Source of the DNA: Actinomycetota bacterium
GTDB lineage: Bacteria > Actinomycetota > Actinomycetes > Nanopelagicales > Nanopelagicaceae
DNA: 64,000 nt
Reading direction: 5' to 3'
Assembly (NCBI GenBank): GCA_009698615.1
Contig: WLPU01000001.1
Span: 124,001 to 188,000 of the forward strand
The position numbers were made by a program, and so were the translations under genes. Each line of letters starts with the position of its first letter. Within the stretch, counting starts at the first letter, position 1. This document shows, in pieces, positions 48,460-57,735 of the stretch. The notes under the pieces were generated by a model. That model was given only the letters and a program-made list of their open reading frames with translations. It was not told the DNA's origin and ran no database searches.

Positions 48460-49236
48460 TTACCGATCTTTAGAGCGCCCCCATCTCGGCGTAACCAGTG
48501 CGCCTAAAGCGGCAACTCGGCTGACTATTGGGCCAAGGAGTCGGTTAAGGACTCGAGCTCGGCGAAAATCATGAATTGGCCAACCATCGCGCAATGCTCG
48601 CAGACGCAAGATTGCATCTGGATTGATTGTGCTGGGATGCCCAACCGCAAGCAGTAGTGGAAGGTCATTGTGGCTATCTGAATACGAGTAGCAATCTTTC
48701 AAGTCAAAATTTCTGTCTTGCGCTAATTGAATAATTGCAGTTGCCTTCTCTTTTCCGTGTAAAAGATTTCCAGTCATGCGACCGGTGTATTTCCCATCGC
48801 TGGTTTCAGCTTTACTTCCAAGTGCTCCGGTAAAACCTAGACGCTGTGATATTAAGTGAGCCATATCCTCAGGTGCTGCTGTGACAAGCCACACTTCTTC
48901 ATCGTTTCGAAGGTGGGCTTGGGCAATTTCAATAGAGCCCTGCCACAACTTCGGCGAAACGTATTCGTCATAGATTTCCTGAGCCATCGTCTCAATTTCT
49001 TTAACATTATGGCCACCAATAAAATCTGTTGCCGCGTCTTGCCACCGCTTAATTTCTGCGCCATTTTCTTTACCCGTCAGACGAAAGCGCAAGTTTGCAA
49101 GGACAAATCGAGAGATATCTTTTTTAGAGAAGAACCCTCGTTGATACATTCCTCGCCCAAGGAAATAGAGAGTCGAGCCCCGTAGGAGCGTGTTGTCGAC
49201 ATCAAAAAAGGCCGCGCGTTTGCGGGTAGGCGCCAT
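48460..49236 (-). CDS. HAD-IB family hydrolase (SerB-like phosphatase)
   Basis: AAFFDVDNTLLRGSTLYFLGRG, VWLVTAAPEDMAHLISQRLGF, YSYSDSHNDLPLLLAVGHP. Confidence 0.92.
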   Translation of the reverse strand: MAPTRKRAAFFDVDNTLLRGSTLYFLGRGMYQRGFFSKKDISRFVLANLRFRLTGKENGAEIKRWQDAATDFIGGHNVKEIETMAQEIYDEYVSPKLWQGSIEIAQAHLRNDEEVWLVTAAPEDMAHLISQRLGFTGALGSKAETSDGKYTGRMTGNLLHGKEKATAIIQLAQDRNFDLKDCYSYSDSHNDLPLLLAVGHPSTINPDAILRLRALRDGWPIHDFRRARVLNRLLGPIVSRVAALGALVTPRWGRSKDR

Positions 49237-49242
49237 GACTCA

Positions 49243-49248
49243 ACCTTA
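49243..49248 (-). promoter_or_regulatory. Putative -10 (TAAGGT) of a leaderless HAD-hydrolase transcript
   Basis: TAAGGT then tgagtc (6 nt) then ATG 49236. Confidence 0.55.
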
Positions 49249-49274
49249 GCGATTGATGAGTGGCTCGGACGCTT

Positions 49275-49280
49275 TATGCT
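49275..49280 (+). promoter_or_regulatory. Putative -10 (TATGCT) of a leaderless histidine phosphatase / ccs operon transcript
   Basis: TATGCT then ttaacc (6 nt) then ATG 49287. Confidence 0.55.
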
Positions 49281-49286
49281 TTAACC

Positions 49287-49907
49287 ATGGCCACTGTTCA
49301 CGTTGTTCGACATGGAGAAGTAGAGAATCCACACAAGATTCTCTACGGTCGCCAGCCCGGGTGGCGACTTTCAGATCGCGGACAAGAGATGGCAAAAGCA
49401 GTTGCACAGTGGTCATCATCTTTAGAAATTGGCGCATTGCATGTATCACCGCTACAGCGCGCACAAGAAACGGCAGCCCCAATCGCGGCTGCGCACAAGA
49501 TTTCAATTACTACGGATGATCGATTGATCGAAGCCGCAAATGTTTTTGAAGGCAAACCATTTGGAATTGGCGATGGCGCTCTTTTGCATCCTTCAGCATG
49601 GCGTCACTTATGGAATCCATGGCGACCATCGTGGGGCGAGCCATATGTTGAACAAATTAACCGGATGCTTGCAGCGATATTTAGTGCTCATGAATCAGGT
49701 AATGGCAAGGACTCCATCTGTATATCGCACCAATTACCGATTTGGATTTTGCGTAGCGCAATTGAGGGGCGTCGTCTTTTACATGACCCTCGCAAGAGGG
49801 AGTGCTCCTTAGCTTCAGTTACAAGCATTCATTTTGACACCGATAACGTGATTTCTGGTGTCACATATTCGCAACCTGCCAAGCACTTACTGCCCGTGAA
49901 GAAGTAA
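49287..49907 (+). CDS. Histidine phosphatase (phosphoglycerate mutase-like)
   Basis: VHVVRHGEVENPHKILYGRQPGWRLSDRGQEMA; SPLQRAQETAAPIA; ISHQLPIWILRSAIEGRRL. Confidence 0.92.
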   Translation: MATVHVVRHGEVENPHKILYGRQPGWRLSDRGQEMAKAVAQWSSSLEIGALHVSPLQRAQETAAPIAAAHKISITTDDRLIEAANVFEGKPFGIGDGALLHPSAWRHLWNPWRPSWGEPYVEQINRMLAAIFSAHESGNGKDSICISHQLPIWILRSAIEGRRLLHDPRKRECSLASVTSIHFDTDNVISGVTYSQPAKHLLPVKK

Positions 49908-50455
49908 TGCAACGACTTCGGTTTTTGATTCCTTTAGGGTTTGCCCTTGCTCTAGCGCTCACATCTTGCGGAGGTGGAGTTTCAACAAACGCATCTCAAA
50001 GTTTCATAGCCGGAAATGGGGCCGTGACATTTATTTCTCTAGATAAGCGTGCTCCAGCGCCTCAATTGCAGGGGAAAACGATTGAAGAGACGACTTTCAA
50101 TCAGCAGGTAAACAAAGTTACCGTAGTGAATGTTTGGGCTTCATGGTGTGCCCCGTGTCGAGCAGAAGCACCAACGCTTGCGGCACTTTCCAGAAAATAT
50201 CCAGAGACACAATTTGTTGGAGTATTGACTAGAGATAATCCGGCGGCAGCTCGCTCTTTCGTTAAAAGATTTGGGATGCCGTATCCAACTTTAATAGATG
50301 ATGCAGTCTTATTGGGCTTTCACTCATCTCTCGTGGCTAATGCCATTCCCTCAACGTTTGTCTTGGATAAGAACGGCAAGGTAGCGGCAAGAATTTCTGG
50401 AGAAGTCACTGTTGCATCACTGAGCGCACTGATTGAACGAGTAGTGGCAGAATGA
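49907..50455 (+). CDS. TlpA/ResA-type thioredoxin (cytochrome c maturation)
   Basis: Lipoprotein-like signal (LALTSCGG); VVNVWASWCAPCRAEAPTLAAL. Confidence 0.92.
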   Translation: MQRLRFLIPLGFALALALTSCGGGVSTNASQSFIAGNGAVTFISLDKRAPAPQLQGKTIEETTFNQQVNKVTVVNVWASWCAPCRAEAPTLAALSRKYPETQFVGVLTRDNPAAARSFVKRFGMPYPTLIDDAVLLGFHSSLVANAIPSTFVLDKNGKVAARISGEVTVASLSALIERVVAE

Positions 50456-51177
50456 AAGATTTCTTTGTCAATCAAATCTTCGATGGGTTAATGATTACCG
50501 CATTTCCAATGGCAATTATTGCGGGACTAATATCTTTTCTGTCTCCCTGTGTTCTACCTCTTGTTCCTGGATACCTTTCGTATGCAGCCGGTGCTTCCAA
50601 AAGCAAAGGCAAAGTATTTTTAGGCTCCACCCTTTTTGTTGCAGGTTTTAGCGTGCTATTTATTTCTTACGGAGCGCTCTTCGGGAGCCTAGGCTCGAGA
50701 ATTTTGGCACATGAAAATTTAATTACGAAAATCTTAGGTTTCATTACGATCGCACTTGGACTTATTTTTATGGGTAAATTTCCTATGATGCGCACCTATC
50801 GACCTGCGATATCGACAACGGGTGGACTCGTCGGTGCACCAATATTGGGATTCTTGTTTGGTGTCGGATGGACTCCTTGTATTGGGCCGGCCCTTGCTGC
50901 AGTGGAGACATTGGCCTTTGAGCAAGGAACGGCAATGAGAGGTGCAATTCTCTCTCTGGGTTATTGCATTGGGTTAGGGCTGCCATTTATCGCATCAGGG
51001 CTTTTCTTGGATCGCTCAGCACGATTGCGACGCTTGATATCTCGAAAGGGCGATGTGGTAACAAATATTGGTGGCATCATGTTAATCATCATTGGACTGA
51101 TGCAGGTGTTTGGTATCTGGAGTCAGATTATAAATTCAATGCGGTCGCTTATTTCAAACTTTATTCCGGTGGTCTAA
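50452..51177 (+). CDS. ccdA: Cytochrome c biogenesis transmembrane protein CcdA
   Basis: GLISFLSPCVLPLVPGYLSYAAG; GFLFGVGWTPCIGPALAAV. Confidence 0.95.
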   Translation: MKDFFVNQIFDGLMITAFPMAIIAGLISFLSPCVLPLVPGYLSYAAGASKSKGKVFLGSTLFVAGFSVLFISYGALFGSLGSRILAHENLITKILGFITIALGLIFMGKFPMMRTYRPAISTTGGLVGAPILGFLFGVGWTPCIGPALAAVETLAFEQGTAMRGAILSLGYCIGLGLPFIASGLFLDRSARLRRLISRKGDVVTNIGGIMLIIIGLMQVFGIWSQIINSMRSLISNFIPVV

Positions 51178-52656
51178 GTGGATACTCCAATCGAAACTAT
51201 CGAACTTGGTGGAGTAGGTTTGTTGCGATTTTTGTGGCGCCAACTAACAAGCATGCGCACAGCGTTAATCTTACTTCTTCTCTTAGGAGTCGCTGCGATT
51301 CCTGGCTCTTTGATTCCGCAGCGAACTCAAAATCCAATGAAAGTTCGCGACTATTTCATTGATGATCCTTCTGTCGCCTCTTGGATGGATCGATTCTCAC
51401 TTTTCGACGTCTATGGATCGGCATGGTTTAGCGCGATATACATCCTTCTATTTATCTCATTAATTGGTTGCGTTTTACCTCGCTCCTTCGAACACTTGAG
51501 AGCTGTCAGGGCGCTTCCTCCGTTGACTCCAAAGAATTTAGATCGAATGGAGTTGCATCAAAGTTGGGCAGGCAGTGGAGATGAGTTGACCGCGGCGCGA
51601 GCTTGGTTCAAGCAAAAGCACTTTCGGATCCGTGAATTTGAGGGCGCAATTTCTGCCGAGAAAGGCTATGTGCGAGAAACTGGAAATCTATTCTTTCATC
51701 TAGCACTCATTCTAATTTTAGTCGGAGTAAGCGTCGGTGCGCTTTTTGGAATGAAAGGTGAAGCAATTGTAAATGTTGGCGAACGGTTCATTAACATTCC
51801 TACCACTTACGACTCTTTGTCTTACGGAAAATTGTTCAATGATGCATCCCTAGCGCCATTTTCTCTCAAGATCGAAGATTTTCAAGCTAAATATGATCCT
51901 CTCACAAACGCTCCAGAAGATTACACATTGCGGGTTTCAGCAATTGAATCTCCTGGGTCACAAGCTAAATCCAAAGTCATCAAGGTCAATGCACCATTGA
52001 GCTTTGGATCTACAAATATTTATTTACAGGCCAATGGATATTCACCCGTTGTTACAGTAAGAGATAAGAATGGCGCAGTAGTTTTACAAGGGCCAACACC
52101 ATTCTTGCCTCAAGATGCCAACCTCACATCGATTGGTGCAATCAAAGTTCCGGATTCAGATCCACAAATTGGCTTCGTCTCATCATTTTTACCAACCGCC
52201 TCTCGCGATAAAGTGCGGGGTGGAATTTCGGCTTTTCCAGAGGCGCTCGACCCGAAACTTCTTTTTTCAGTGTGGCAAGGAAATCTGGGGCTTGATCGCG
52301 GGATCCCACAATCTGTTTATCGGATCGATACTTCAAAAATGCAGCAAATCGGATTGCATTCATTGAAGGTTGGAGAAACTTTCGTATTTTCCCAAGGGTC
52401 AATAACTTTTGATGGTTTTGTTCCGTGGGTCAATCTTCAAGTCGTTCGAGATCCCGGCAAGCTGTATGCGCTTTTAGGCGGTATTGTGGCGATCCTCGGT
52501 TTGCTAGCTTCATTGTTTACTCGACGTCGCCGGATCTGGATCCGTGTAAATCAGAGTTCACAAGTAGAAGTAGCAGGTCTAGCCAAGAATGGTGCACCAG
52601 GATTAGATAAAGAAATTGCAGCTTTTGTAACTCATCTAAAGAAAGTGGAGAAATGA
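51178..52656 (+). CDS. resB: Cytochrome c biogenesis protein ResB/Ccs1
   Basis: LTSMRTALILLLLLGVAAIPGSLIPQR; FHLALILILVGVSVGALFGMKG; GTG start. Confidence 0.95.
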   Translation: MDTPIETIELGGVGLLRFLWRQLTSMRTALILLLLLGVAAIPGSLIPQRTQNPMKVRDYFIDDPSVASWMDRFSLFDVYGSAWFSAIYILLFISLIGCVLPRSFEHLRAVRALPPLTPKNLDRMELHQSWAGSGDELTAARAWFKQKHFRIREFEGAISAEKGYVRETGNLFFHLALILILVGVSVGALFGMKGEAIVNVGERFINIPTTYDSLSYGKLFNDASLAPFSLKIEDFQAKYDPLTNAPEDYTLRVSAIESPGSQAKSKVIKVNAPLSFGSTNIYLQANGYSPVVTVRDKNGAVVLQGPTPFLPQDANLTSIGAIKVPDSDPQIGFVSSFLPTASRDKVRGGISAFPEALDPKLLFSVWQGNLGLDRGIPQSVYRIDTSKMQQIGLHSLKVGETFVFSQGSITFDGFVPWVNLQVVRDPGKLYALLGGIVAILGLLASLFTRRRRIWIRVNQSSQVEVAGLAKNGAPGLDKEIAAFVTHLKKVEK

Positions 52657-53567
52657 CACATTCATCGTGGGCATACGTTTCAAACTATTTGATTTACTCC
52701 GCGATGACCGTGTATACCTTGGCTTTTTTTGCGCATGCGTATGAAACTGCTTGGGCTGTTCGTAGCCCTGCGGCAGAACCTACCCAAGGGAACTTGTTAA
52801 CAAAAACATTGGATTACTCGCGCACCGAAAAAGTGGCTCGAATTGCTACAGCATTCATGATCTTGGGATTTCTCCTGTTGTTCGCTGGCGTAGTCGCTCG
52901 TGGAATTTCTGCCGGACGTGTCCCTTGGGGAAACATGTATGAGTTTTCAATTACTGGCGCGCTAGCTTTTTGCGGCGCTTATCTAGCGGCCCTTCGCAAA
53001 TATGACTTGCGCTGGTTGGGTCTGCTTGTATCTATAGCGGTGCTTCTAACACTTGGTACTGCGATCACCGTTCTTTACCGTCCAAGTGCACCACTTGTTC
53101 CTGCACTTAAATCCACCTGGTTAGTAATTCACGTATCGGCCGCAATCATCTCAGGCGGTGTTTTCCTTCTCGCAAACACAATAGCTGCGGCATATTTGTA
53201 TCTTGATTCAATGGAGCAAAAAGGTGAAAGAAAAGCCTGGGCAAAACGTTTGCCTTCCCTAGAAGTTCTCGATCAACTCTCCTACCGACTTATTGCATTT
53301 GTTTTTCCCCTCTGGACTTTTGCTGTTATTGCAGGGGCAATTTGGGCAGAGCACGCATGGGGTCGCTACTGGGGTTGGGATCCTAAAGAGACGTGGGCAT
53401 TCATTACCTGGGTGGCATATGCGGCGTATTTACATGCGCGAGTAACCGTTGGTTGGAGAGGTCGTAAAGCCGCTTGGCTGTGCTTATTTGCTGGCTCAAC
53501 ATTCTTATTTAACTATGTTTATGTAAATATCTGGGGAACTGGAAAACATACCTACTCTGGCTTATAA
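52653..53567 (+). CDS. ccsB: Cytochrome c biogenesis protein CcsB/CcsA (ResC)
   Basis: GRVPWGNMYEFSI; WAEHAWGRYWGWDPKETWAFITWVAYAAYLH (WWD motif). Confidence 0.96.
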   Translation: MTHSSWAYVSNYLIYSAMTVYTLAFFAHAYETAWAVRSPAAEPTQGNLLTKTLDYSRTEKVARIATAFMILGFLLLFAGVVARGISAGRVPWGNMYEFSITGALAFCGAYLAALRKYDLRWLGLLVSIAVLLTLGTAITVLYRPSAPLVPALKSTWLVIHVSAAIISGGVFLLANTIAAAYLYLDSMEQKGERKAWAKRLPSLEVLDQLSYRLIAFVFPLWTFAVIAGAIWAEHAWGRYWGWDPKETWAFITWVAYAAYLHARVTVGWRGRKAAWLCLFAGSTFLFNYVYVNIWGTGKHTYSGL

Positions 53568-53601
53568 GAAAACTTTAAAGAGATTTGTTTTAAAGAAAGT
53601 T

Positions 53602-53856
53602 TTATAGCTGACGTAGAAAATCTGGATCATCATCTGGCGGCAAGATTCTGCGTTGCGGCCTGCGATTCTTTCCGGTGCGACGTGGACGACCAGCTATCCA
53701 GAAAGCAATAGACCCAATCGTTGAAAAAACAACTATTAAGAGGATCCATCCCCACTTGGGCAAATTTCGAATTTGAGAAGTATCTGTCTTGGCGCAATCT
53801 ACAAGTGTGTAAATCTGAAAAATAATAGGCAGAACGATCAGTAATCCACGTAGCAT
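53602..53856 (-). CDS. Small membrane protein with phospholipase D N-terminal-like (PLDc_N) domain
   Basis: IYTLVDCAKTDTSQIRNLPKWGWILLIVVFSTIGSIAFWIAGRP matches the PLDc_N pattern. Confidence 0.85.
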   Translation of the reverse strand: MLRGLLIVLPIIFQIYTLVDCAKTDTSQIRNLPKWGWILLIVVFSTIGSIAFWIAGRPRRTGKNRRPQRRILPPDDDPDFLRQL

Positions 53857-53862
53857 GAGCGG

Positions 53863-53868
53863 AGTCTA
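53863..53868 (-). promoter_or_regulatory. Putative -10 (TAGACT) of a leaderless PLDc_N gene transcript
   Basis: TAGACT then ccgctc (6 nt) then ATG 53856. Confidence 0.5.
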
Positions 53869-53876
53869 TTCCATTC

Positions 53877-54734
53877 TCAAGAAAGCCACAGCGCAGTTGC
53901 AAACAGGCCGGCGAAGAGCAATTGCAGCTGACCGGTCTTGGCTAGCAGAGGAATGAGAGCAAGCCCTTGCCGATCACTTCGCACAAGTTTGCTTAATCGA
54001 AAAGTGAGGGGAAGTAGAGCAAGCGTGATCAGCGCCCACGGTGTCAGCGTGAGTAGAGCAGCAGTATGCGCAATCACTAATAGCGCAACAAAGAAATTTC
54101 GACTGTTTCGATCTCCCAGGCGAACTGCGAGTGTGCGTTTGCCAAAAAGAGCATCCTTTTCTCTATCCCGGATGTTATTGATGGCAAGCAATGCGCAGGC
54201 AATGCATCCGACTGGAACTGCAACTATAAAACTCGCAATAGTGATCGTCTCGGTTTGAACGTAAAACGAGCCCATCGTCGCAACCAAGCCAAAAAAAATG
54301 AAGACAGAAATTTCTCCATAGCCGCTGTACCCGTATGGACTCTTGCCCCCGGTGTAAGCCCATGCGGCAAACATTGCGACTGCACCTATTGCTATGAGCC
54401 ACCAAGAAGTCATCGAGGCCAAAATTAAACCCGCGATTCCAGCGATAAAAAATGAGACGAAAGCCGCGCGCTTGACGGCCTGCGCACTTGCTAATCCACT
54501 GGCAACAATTCGCGTGGGTCCGACTCTGTCGCTATCGGTTCCGCGAATTCCATCGGAGTAGTCATTTGCAAAGTTCACGCCGATCTGAAGCCAGATGGCC
54601 ACCTTGAGAGCCAGTGCTGCGCGAAACCAGTTGAAATCACTACCTGCCAGAGATGATGCAACTAACACCGGTGCGATTGCTGCGGGAAGAGTGCGGGGGC
54701 GGGCTCCCTGAATCCAAATTGAAACCGTTGTCAT
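53877..54734 (-). CDS. menA: 1,4-dihydroxy-2-naphthoate polyprenyltransferase
   Basis: IQGARPRTLPAAIAPVLV, QIGVNFANDYSDGIRGTDSDRVGPTRIVASG, NNIRDREKDALFGKRTLAVRLG. Confidence 0.95.
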   Translation of the reverse strand: MTTVSIWIQGARPRTLPAAIAPVLVASSLAGSDFNWFRAALALKVAIWLQIGVNFANDYSDGIRGTDSDRVGPTRIVASGLASAQAVKRAAFVSFFIAGIAGLILASMTSWWLIAIGAVAMFAAWAYTGGKSPYGYSGYGEISVFIFFGLVATMGSFYVQTETITIASFIVAVPVGCIACALLAINNIRDREKDALFGKRTLAVRLGDRNSRNFFVALLVIAHTAALLTLTPWALITLALLPLTFRLSKLVRSDRQGLALIPLLAKTGQLQLLFAGLFATALWLS

Positions 54735-55828
54735 TGCATTTGTCTTTCATGGATCATGAGGAGGGATAAAGCCTTACGATCAACTTTTCCAATACTTATC
54801 AGGGGCAATGAAGGTAAGGAAATAAATCCTTTTGGTTTAGCAATTTCGCCTAATGAACTAGATAGGAATGCGGTGATCTCACTTGTAGAGACGGTTGATT
54901 CACCAGCGATTGCGACATGTAGTGCAGAGCCCCATTCAGCATCTGCAATCGCAAACGCGGCAAATTCAATATTTGGAAAGCGAGATTGAAGAGCACTTTC
55001 AACGGCGCTTAAAGAAATTTTCTCTCCGCCGCTAATGATTACATCGTCAGCTCTTCCATCGACAGTGAGCTTGTTATCAGTGAAGGTACCTAAGTCGCTC
55101 GTGATGAAAGAACCATCCACAATAGATCGGTTCCATGACTTTTCATCATTAATGTAAATTGATGCGAGAACTGGTCCGCTGATTGCAATTAACCCTTGTG
55201 AGGAAATTTTAAGTGCGACTCCATCAAGAGGCTGGTTGTTATAAACACAGCCGCCAGTCGTTTCAGTCATTCCATACGTGGAGACAAGATTAATTCCTAA
55301 TTCAGTGGCTTGTTTACGGATTGCATCAGGAAGGGCGGCTCCCCCTACGAGTACTGCCTGGCATTTCTGTAAATGATTGAGTAATAGCGCATCACCATTA
55401 AGTGCGCGGAAAAGTTGAGTCGGAACTATGGCGGTAAAATCTGCATCCATATATTTATCTGCAGTACGAAGATCGATTGGACTTGTACCAAGTTCAACGC
55501 TGCGTGTTAATACATTCACTGCAGCAATGTGTATCATCGGTAAGAGAAGCGACCATTGTTGCCCTGGCTTTGCTCCAAGAAATTTGTGCGAAGCACGGGC
55601 TGATGCAACCAGAGCCGATGCGCTGATACCAACTTCTTTTGGGCTGCCAGTGGATCCACTTGTTCCGATTACGACGCAGATTTCCGGCGAGACTGAGGTG
55701 GTCGAACATTCACCAAATCCCAATGCCGGCCCAGCTCCCGAAATGGCCGATGCCAAATCGATCATTACCTGGGGGATCGAGCACGCTGCGCCTACGTGTA
55801 GCAGTTCTCGTTGTGACGACATATCCAT
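54731..55828 (-). CDS. menE: o-succinylbenzoate-CoA ligase
   Basis: AMP-binding VIGTSGSTGSPKEVGIS; STYGMTETTGGCVYN; GRADDVIISGGEKISLSAVE; ISIGKVDRKAL. Confidence 0.92.
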   Translation of the reverse strand: MDMSSQRELLHVGAACSIPQVMIDLASAISGAGPALGFGECSTTSVSPEICVVIGTSGSTGSPKEVGISASALVASARASHKFLGAKPGQQWSLLLPMIHIAAVNVLTRSVELGTSPIDLRTADKYMDADFTAIVPTQLFRALNGDALLLNHLQKCQAVLVGGAALPDAIRKQATELGINLVSTYGMTETTGGCVYNNQPLDGVALKISSQGLIAISGPVLASIYINDEKSWNRSIVDGSFITSDLGTFTDNKLTVDGRADDVIISGGEKISLSAVESALQSRFPNIEFAAFAIADAEWGSALHVAIAGESTVSTSEITAFLSSSLGEIAKPKGFISLPSLPLISIGKVDRKALSLLMIHERQMQ

Positions 55829-55869
55829 TGCCCACGTAGGCTAGTGCTCAGACCCGTGCAGGAGGAAAT

Positions 55870-56748
55870 GTGAGCAAGCCAATTAAGCGTGAGTTCGGTA
55901 GCCGCGCAATCCCAGGCTGGAAAAAAGCTGCGGGCGGAGAGAAATTCACTGACGTTATATATGAAGTTGCTGATTCCATCGCCAAGATCACAATTAACCG
56001 ACCAGAAGTACGCAATGCGTTTCGTCCTCAAACAATTATTGAACTTCAGAGTGCATTTTCACTTGCGCGAGATGATGAAAAAGTCGGTGTGATTATTTTT
56101 ACTGGTGCAGGTACCGAAGCCTTTTGTTCCGGTGGAGATATGCAAGTACGCGGAGATGACGGATATCTTGGAGATGACTCATTAGCTAAGAAAGGAATTG
56201 GTCGCCTCAATGTTTTAGATCTACAAGTACAAATTCGCCGCACGCCCAAACCTGTCGTAGCAATGGTTGCGGGCTGGGCGATTGGTGGAGGACATGTTCT
56301 TCATGTGGTCTGTGACTTAACCATCGCAGCAGATAATTCTAAGTTTGGACAGACAGGTCCAATGGTGGGCTCTTTTGATGGCGGCTATGGTGCCGGTTTA
56401 CTCGCAGCACATGTTGGACAGAAGAAAGCACGTGAGATTTGGTTCCTCACTCGCCAATACGATGCACAAGAGGCGCTCGCAATGGGGTTAGTGAACGCCG
56501 TTGTGCCTGTTGCAGAACTAGAAGCCGAAACAGTGTCCTGGTGTCGAGAAATGTTGCGTAATTCGGCAATGGCACTTCGCTTGCTCAAAGCCAGCTTGAA
56601 TGCGGCAGATGACGGTCTGGCAGGAGTTCAACAATTAGCAGGGGATGCAACTTTGCTTTTCTATATGACAGAAGAAGGCCAAGAGGGACGAAACGCCTTT
56701 AATGAAAAGCGACCACCAGATTTTGGGAAATTTCCAAGGCGTCCTTAA
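55870..56748 (+). CDS. menB: 1,4-dihydroxy-2-naphthoyl-CoA synthase
   Basis: [76 protein letters not shown] start, aggagg RBS. Confidence 0.96.
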   Translation: MSKPIKREFGSRAIPGWKKAAGGEKFTDVIYEVADSIAKITINRPEVRNAFRPQTIIELQSAFSLARDDEKVGVIIFTGAGTEAFCSGGDMQVRGDDGYLGDDSLAKKGIGRLNVLDLQVQIRRTPKPVVAMVAGWAIGGGHVLHVVCDLTIAADNSKFGQTGPMVGSFDGGYGAGLLAAHVGQKKAREIWFLTRQYDAQEALAMGLVNAVVPVAELEAETVSWCREMLRNSAMALRLLKASLNAADDGLAGVQQLAGDATLLFYMTEEGQEGRNAFNEKRPPDFGKFPRRP

Positions 56749-57735
56749 ATGCTGGATTCAATTCTTGAATCTCTTCACGTCGTTGATCTTCCAACTAAAA
56801 CTAATTTTCGCGGAGTCACCTCTCGCGAAGTTGCTCTTTTTCAAGGTCCCGCTGGATGGGGTGAGTTCTCCCCTTTTCTTGAGTACAGCCCCAAAGAATC
56901 TGTCCCTTGGCTGGTAAGTGCAGTAGAAGCAGCCCTTATTTCACCGCCCACTCCACTGAGAGATTCAATTCAAGTCAATGCCACCTTGCCAGCAATCAAC
57001 GGAGATGCCGAAATTGCTGAAGTACTTTCTTGGTACCCAGGGTGCACTACCGTGAAAATAAAGGTGGGTGGCAATTTAATTCAAGATTTAGATCGTATTG
57101 GCTCTGTTCGAACACTCGCTCCGGACATAAAGATTCGCATAGATGTGAATGCAAATTGGAGCGTAGACGAAGCATTTCGGGCGATCGGAGCCATATCTGA
57201 AATCGGCTCCATTGAGTATGTAGAGCAACCTTGCTCGACTTTGGATGAGCTTCGTGAATTAAAAAGGAAATTGCCGCCCACAGTTTTGATTGCCGGAGAT
57301 GAAGTAGTGAGAAAAGCTTCGCATCCGATGGAACTCAATCTTGCTGGCGCCGTTGATATCGTGATTCTTAAAGTTGCTCCTCTTGGAGGAATAAAAAGAT
57401 CACTTGAGATTGCAAAGAAACATTCTCTTCCTACTGTTGTTTCTAGCGCGCTGGAATCTGCTGTTGGGATTTCTTACGGACTCGCACTCGCATCGGCTAC
57501 ATTGGAATCGCAATACGCCTGTGGCCTAGCGACGGGCGCCCTCCTTCGTGCAGATGTTGCCGCATCCTTCATCGCCCAAGGGTCCATGAAAGTTGGTGTA
57601 GTCGAGCCATCTACTCAACTTCTTGCCTCTCTTGCAGTTTCTCAAGAAAGATTAGATTGGTGGCGAGGGCGAATACGAGATACTTGGTTAGCAGGTTCTC
57701 AACAATGGGTAGAGCGTGAAGGGTGGGCTTGGTGA
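56749..57735 (+). CDS. menC: o-succinylbenzoate synthase
   Basis: TVKIKVGG, IRIDVNANWSVDEAF, YVEQPCSTLDELRELKRKLP, AGDEVVR, VVSSALESAVGISYGLALA. Confidence 0.92.
   Translation: MLDSILESLHVVDLPTKTNFRGVTSREVALFQGPAGWGEFSPFLEYSPKESVPWLVSAVEAALISPPTPLRDSIQVNATLPAINGDAEIAEVLSWYPGCTTVKIKVGGNLIQDLDRIGSVRTLAPDIKIRIDVNANWSVDEAFRAIGAISEIGSIEYVEQPCSTLDELRELKRKLPPTVLIAGDEVVRKASHPMELNLAGAVDIVILKVAPLGGIKRSLEIAKKHSLPTVVSSALESAVGISYGLALASATLESQYACGLATGALLRADVAASFIAQGSMKVGVVEPSTQLLASLAVSQERLDWWRGRIRDTWLAGSQQWVEREGWAW

Noticed and set aside
53568-53601. A/T-rich imperfect inverted repeat (aaaactttaaa...tttaaagaaagtttt) between ccsB and the PLDc_N gene considered as terminator
   Set aside because: Stem is almost purely A-T and interrupted; too weak to call without folding energy.
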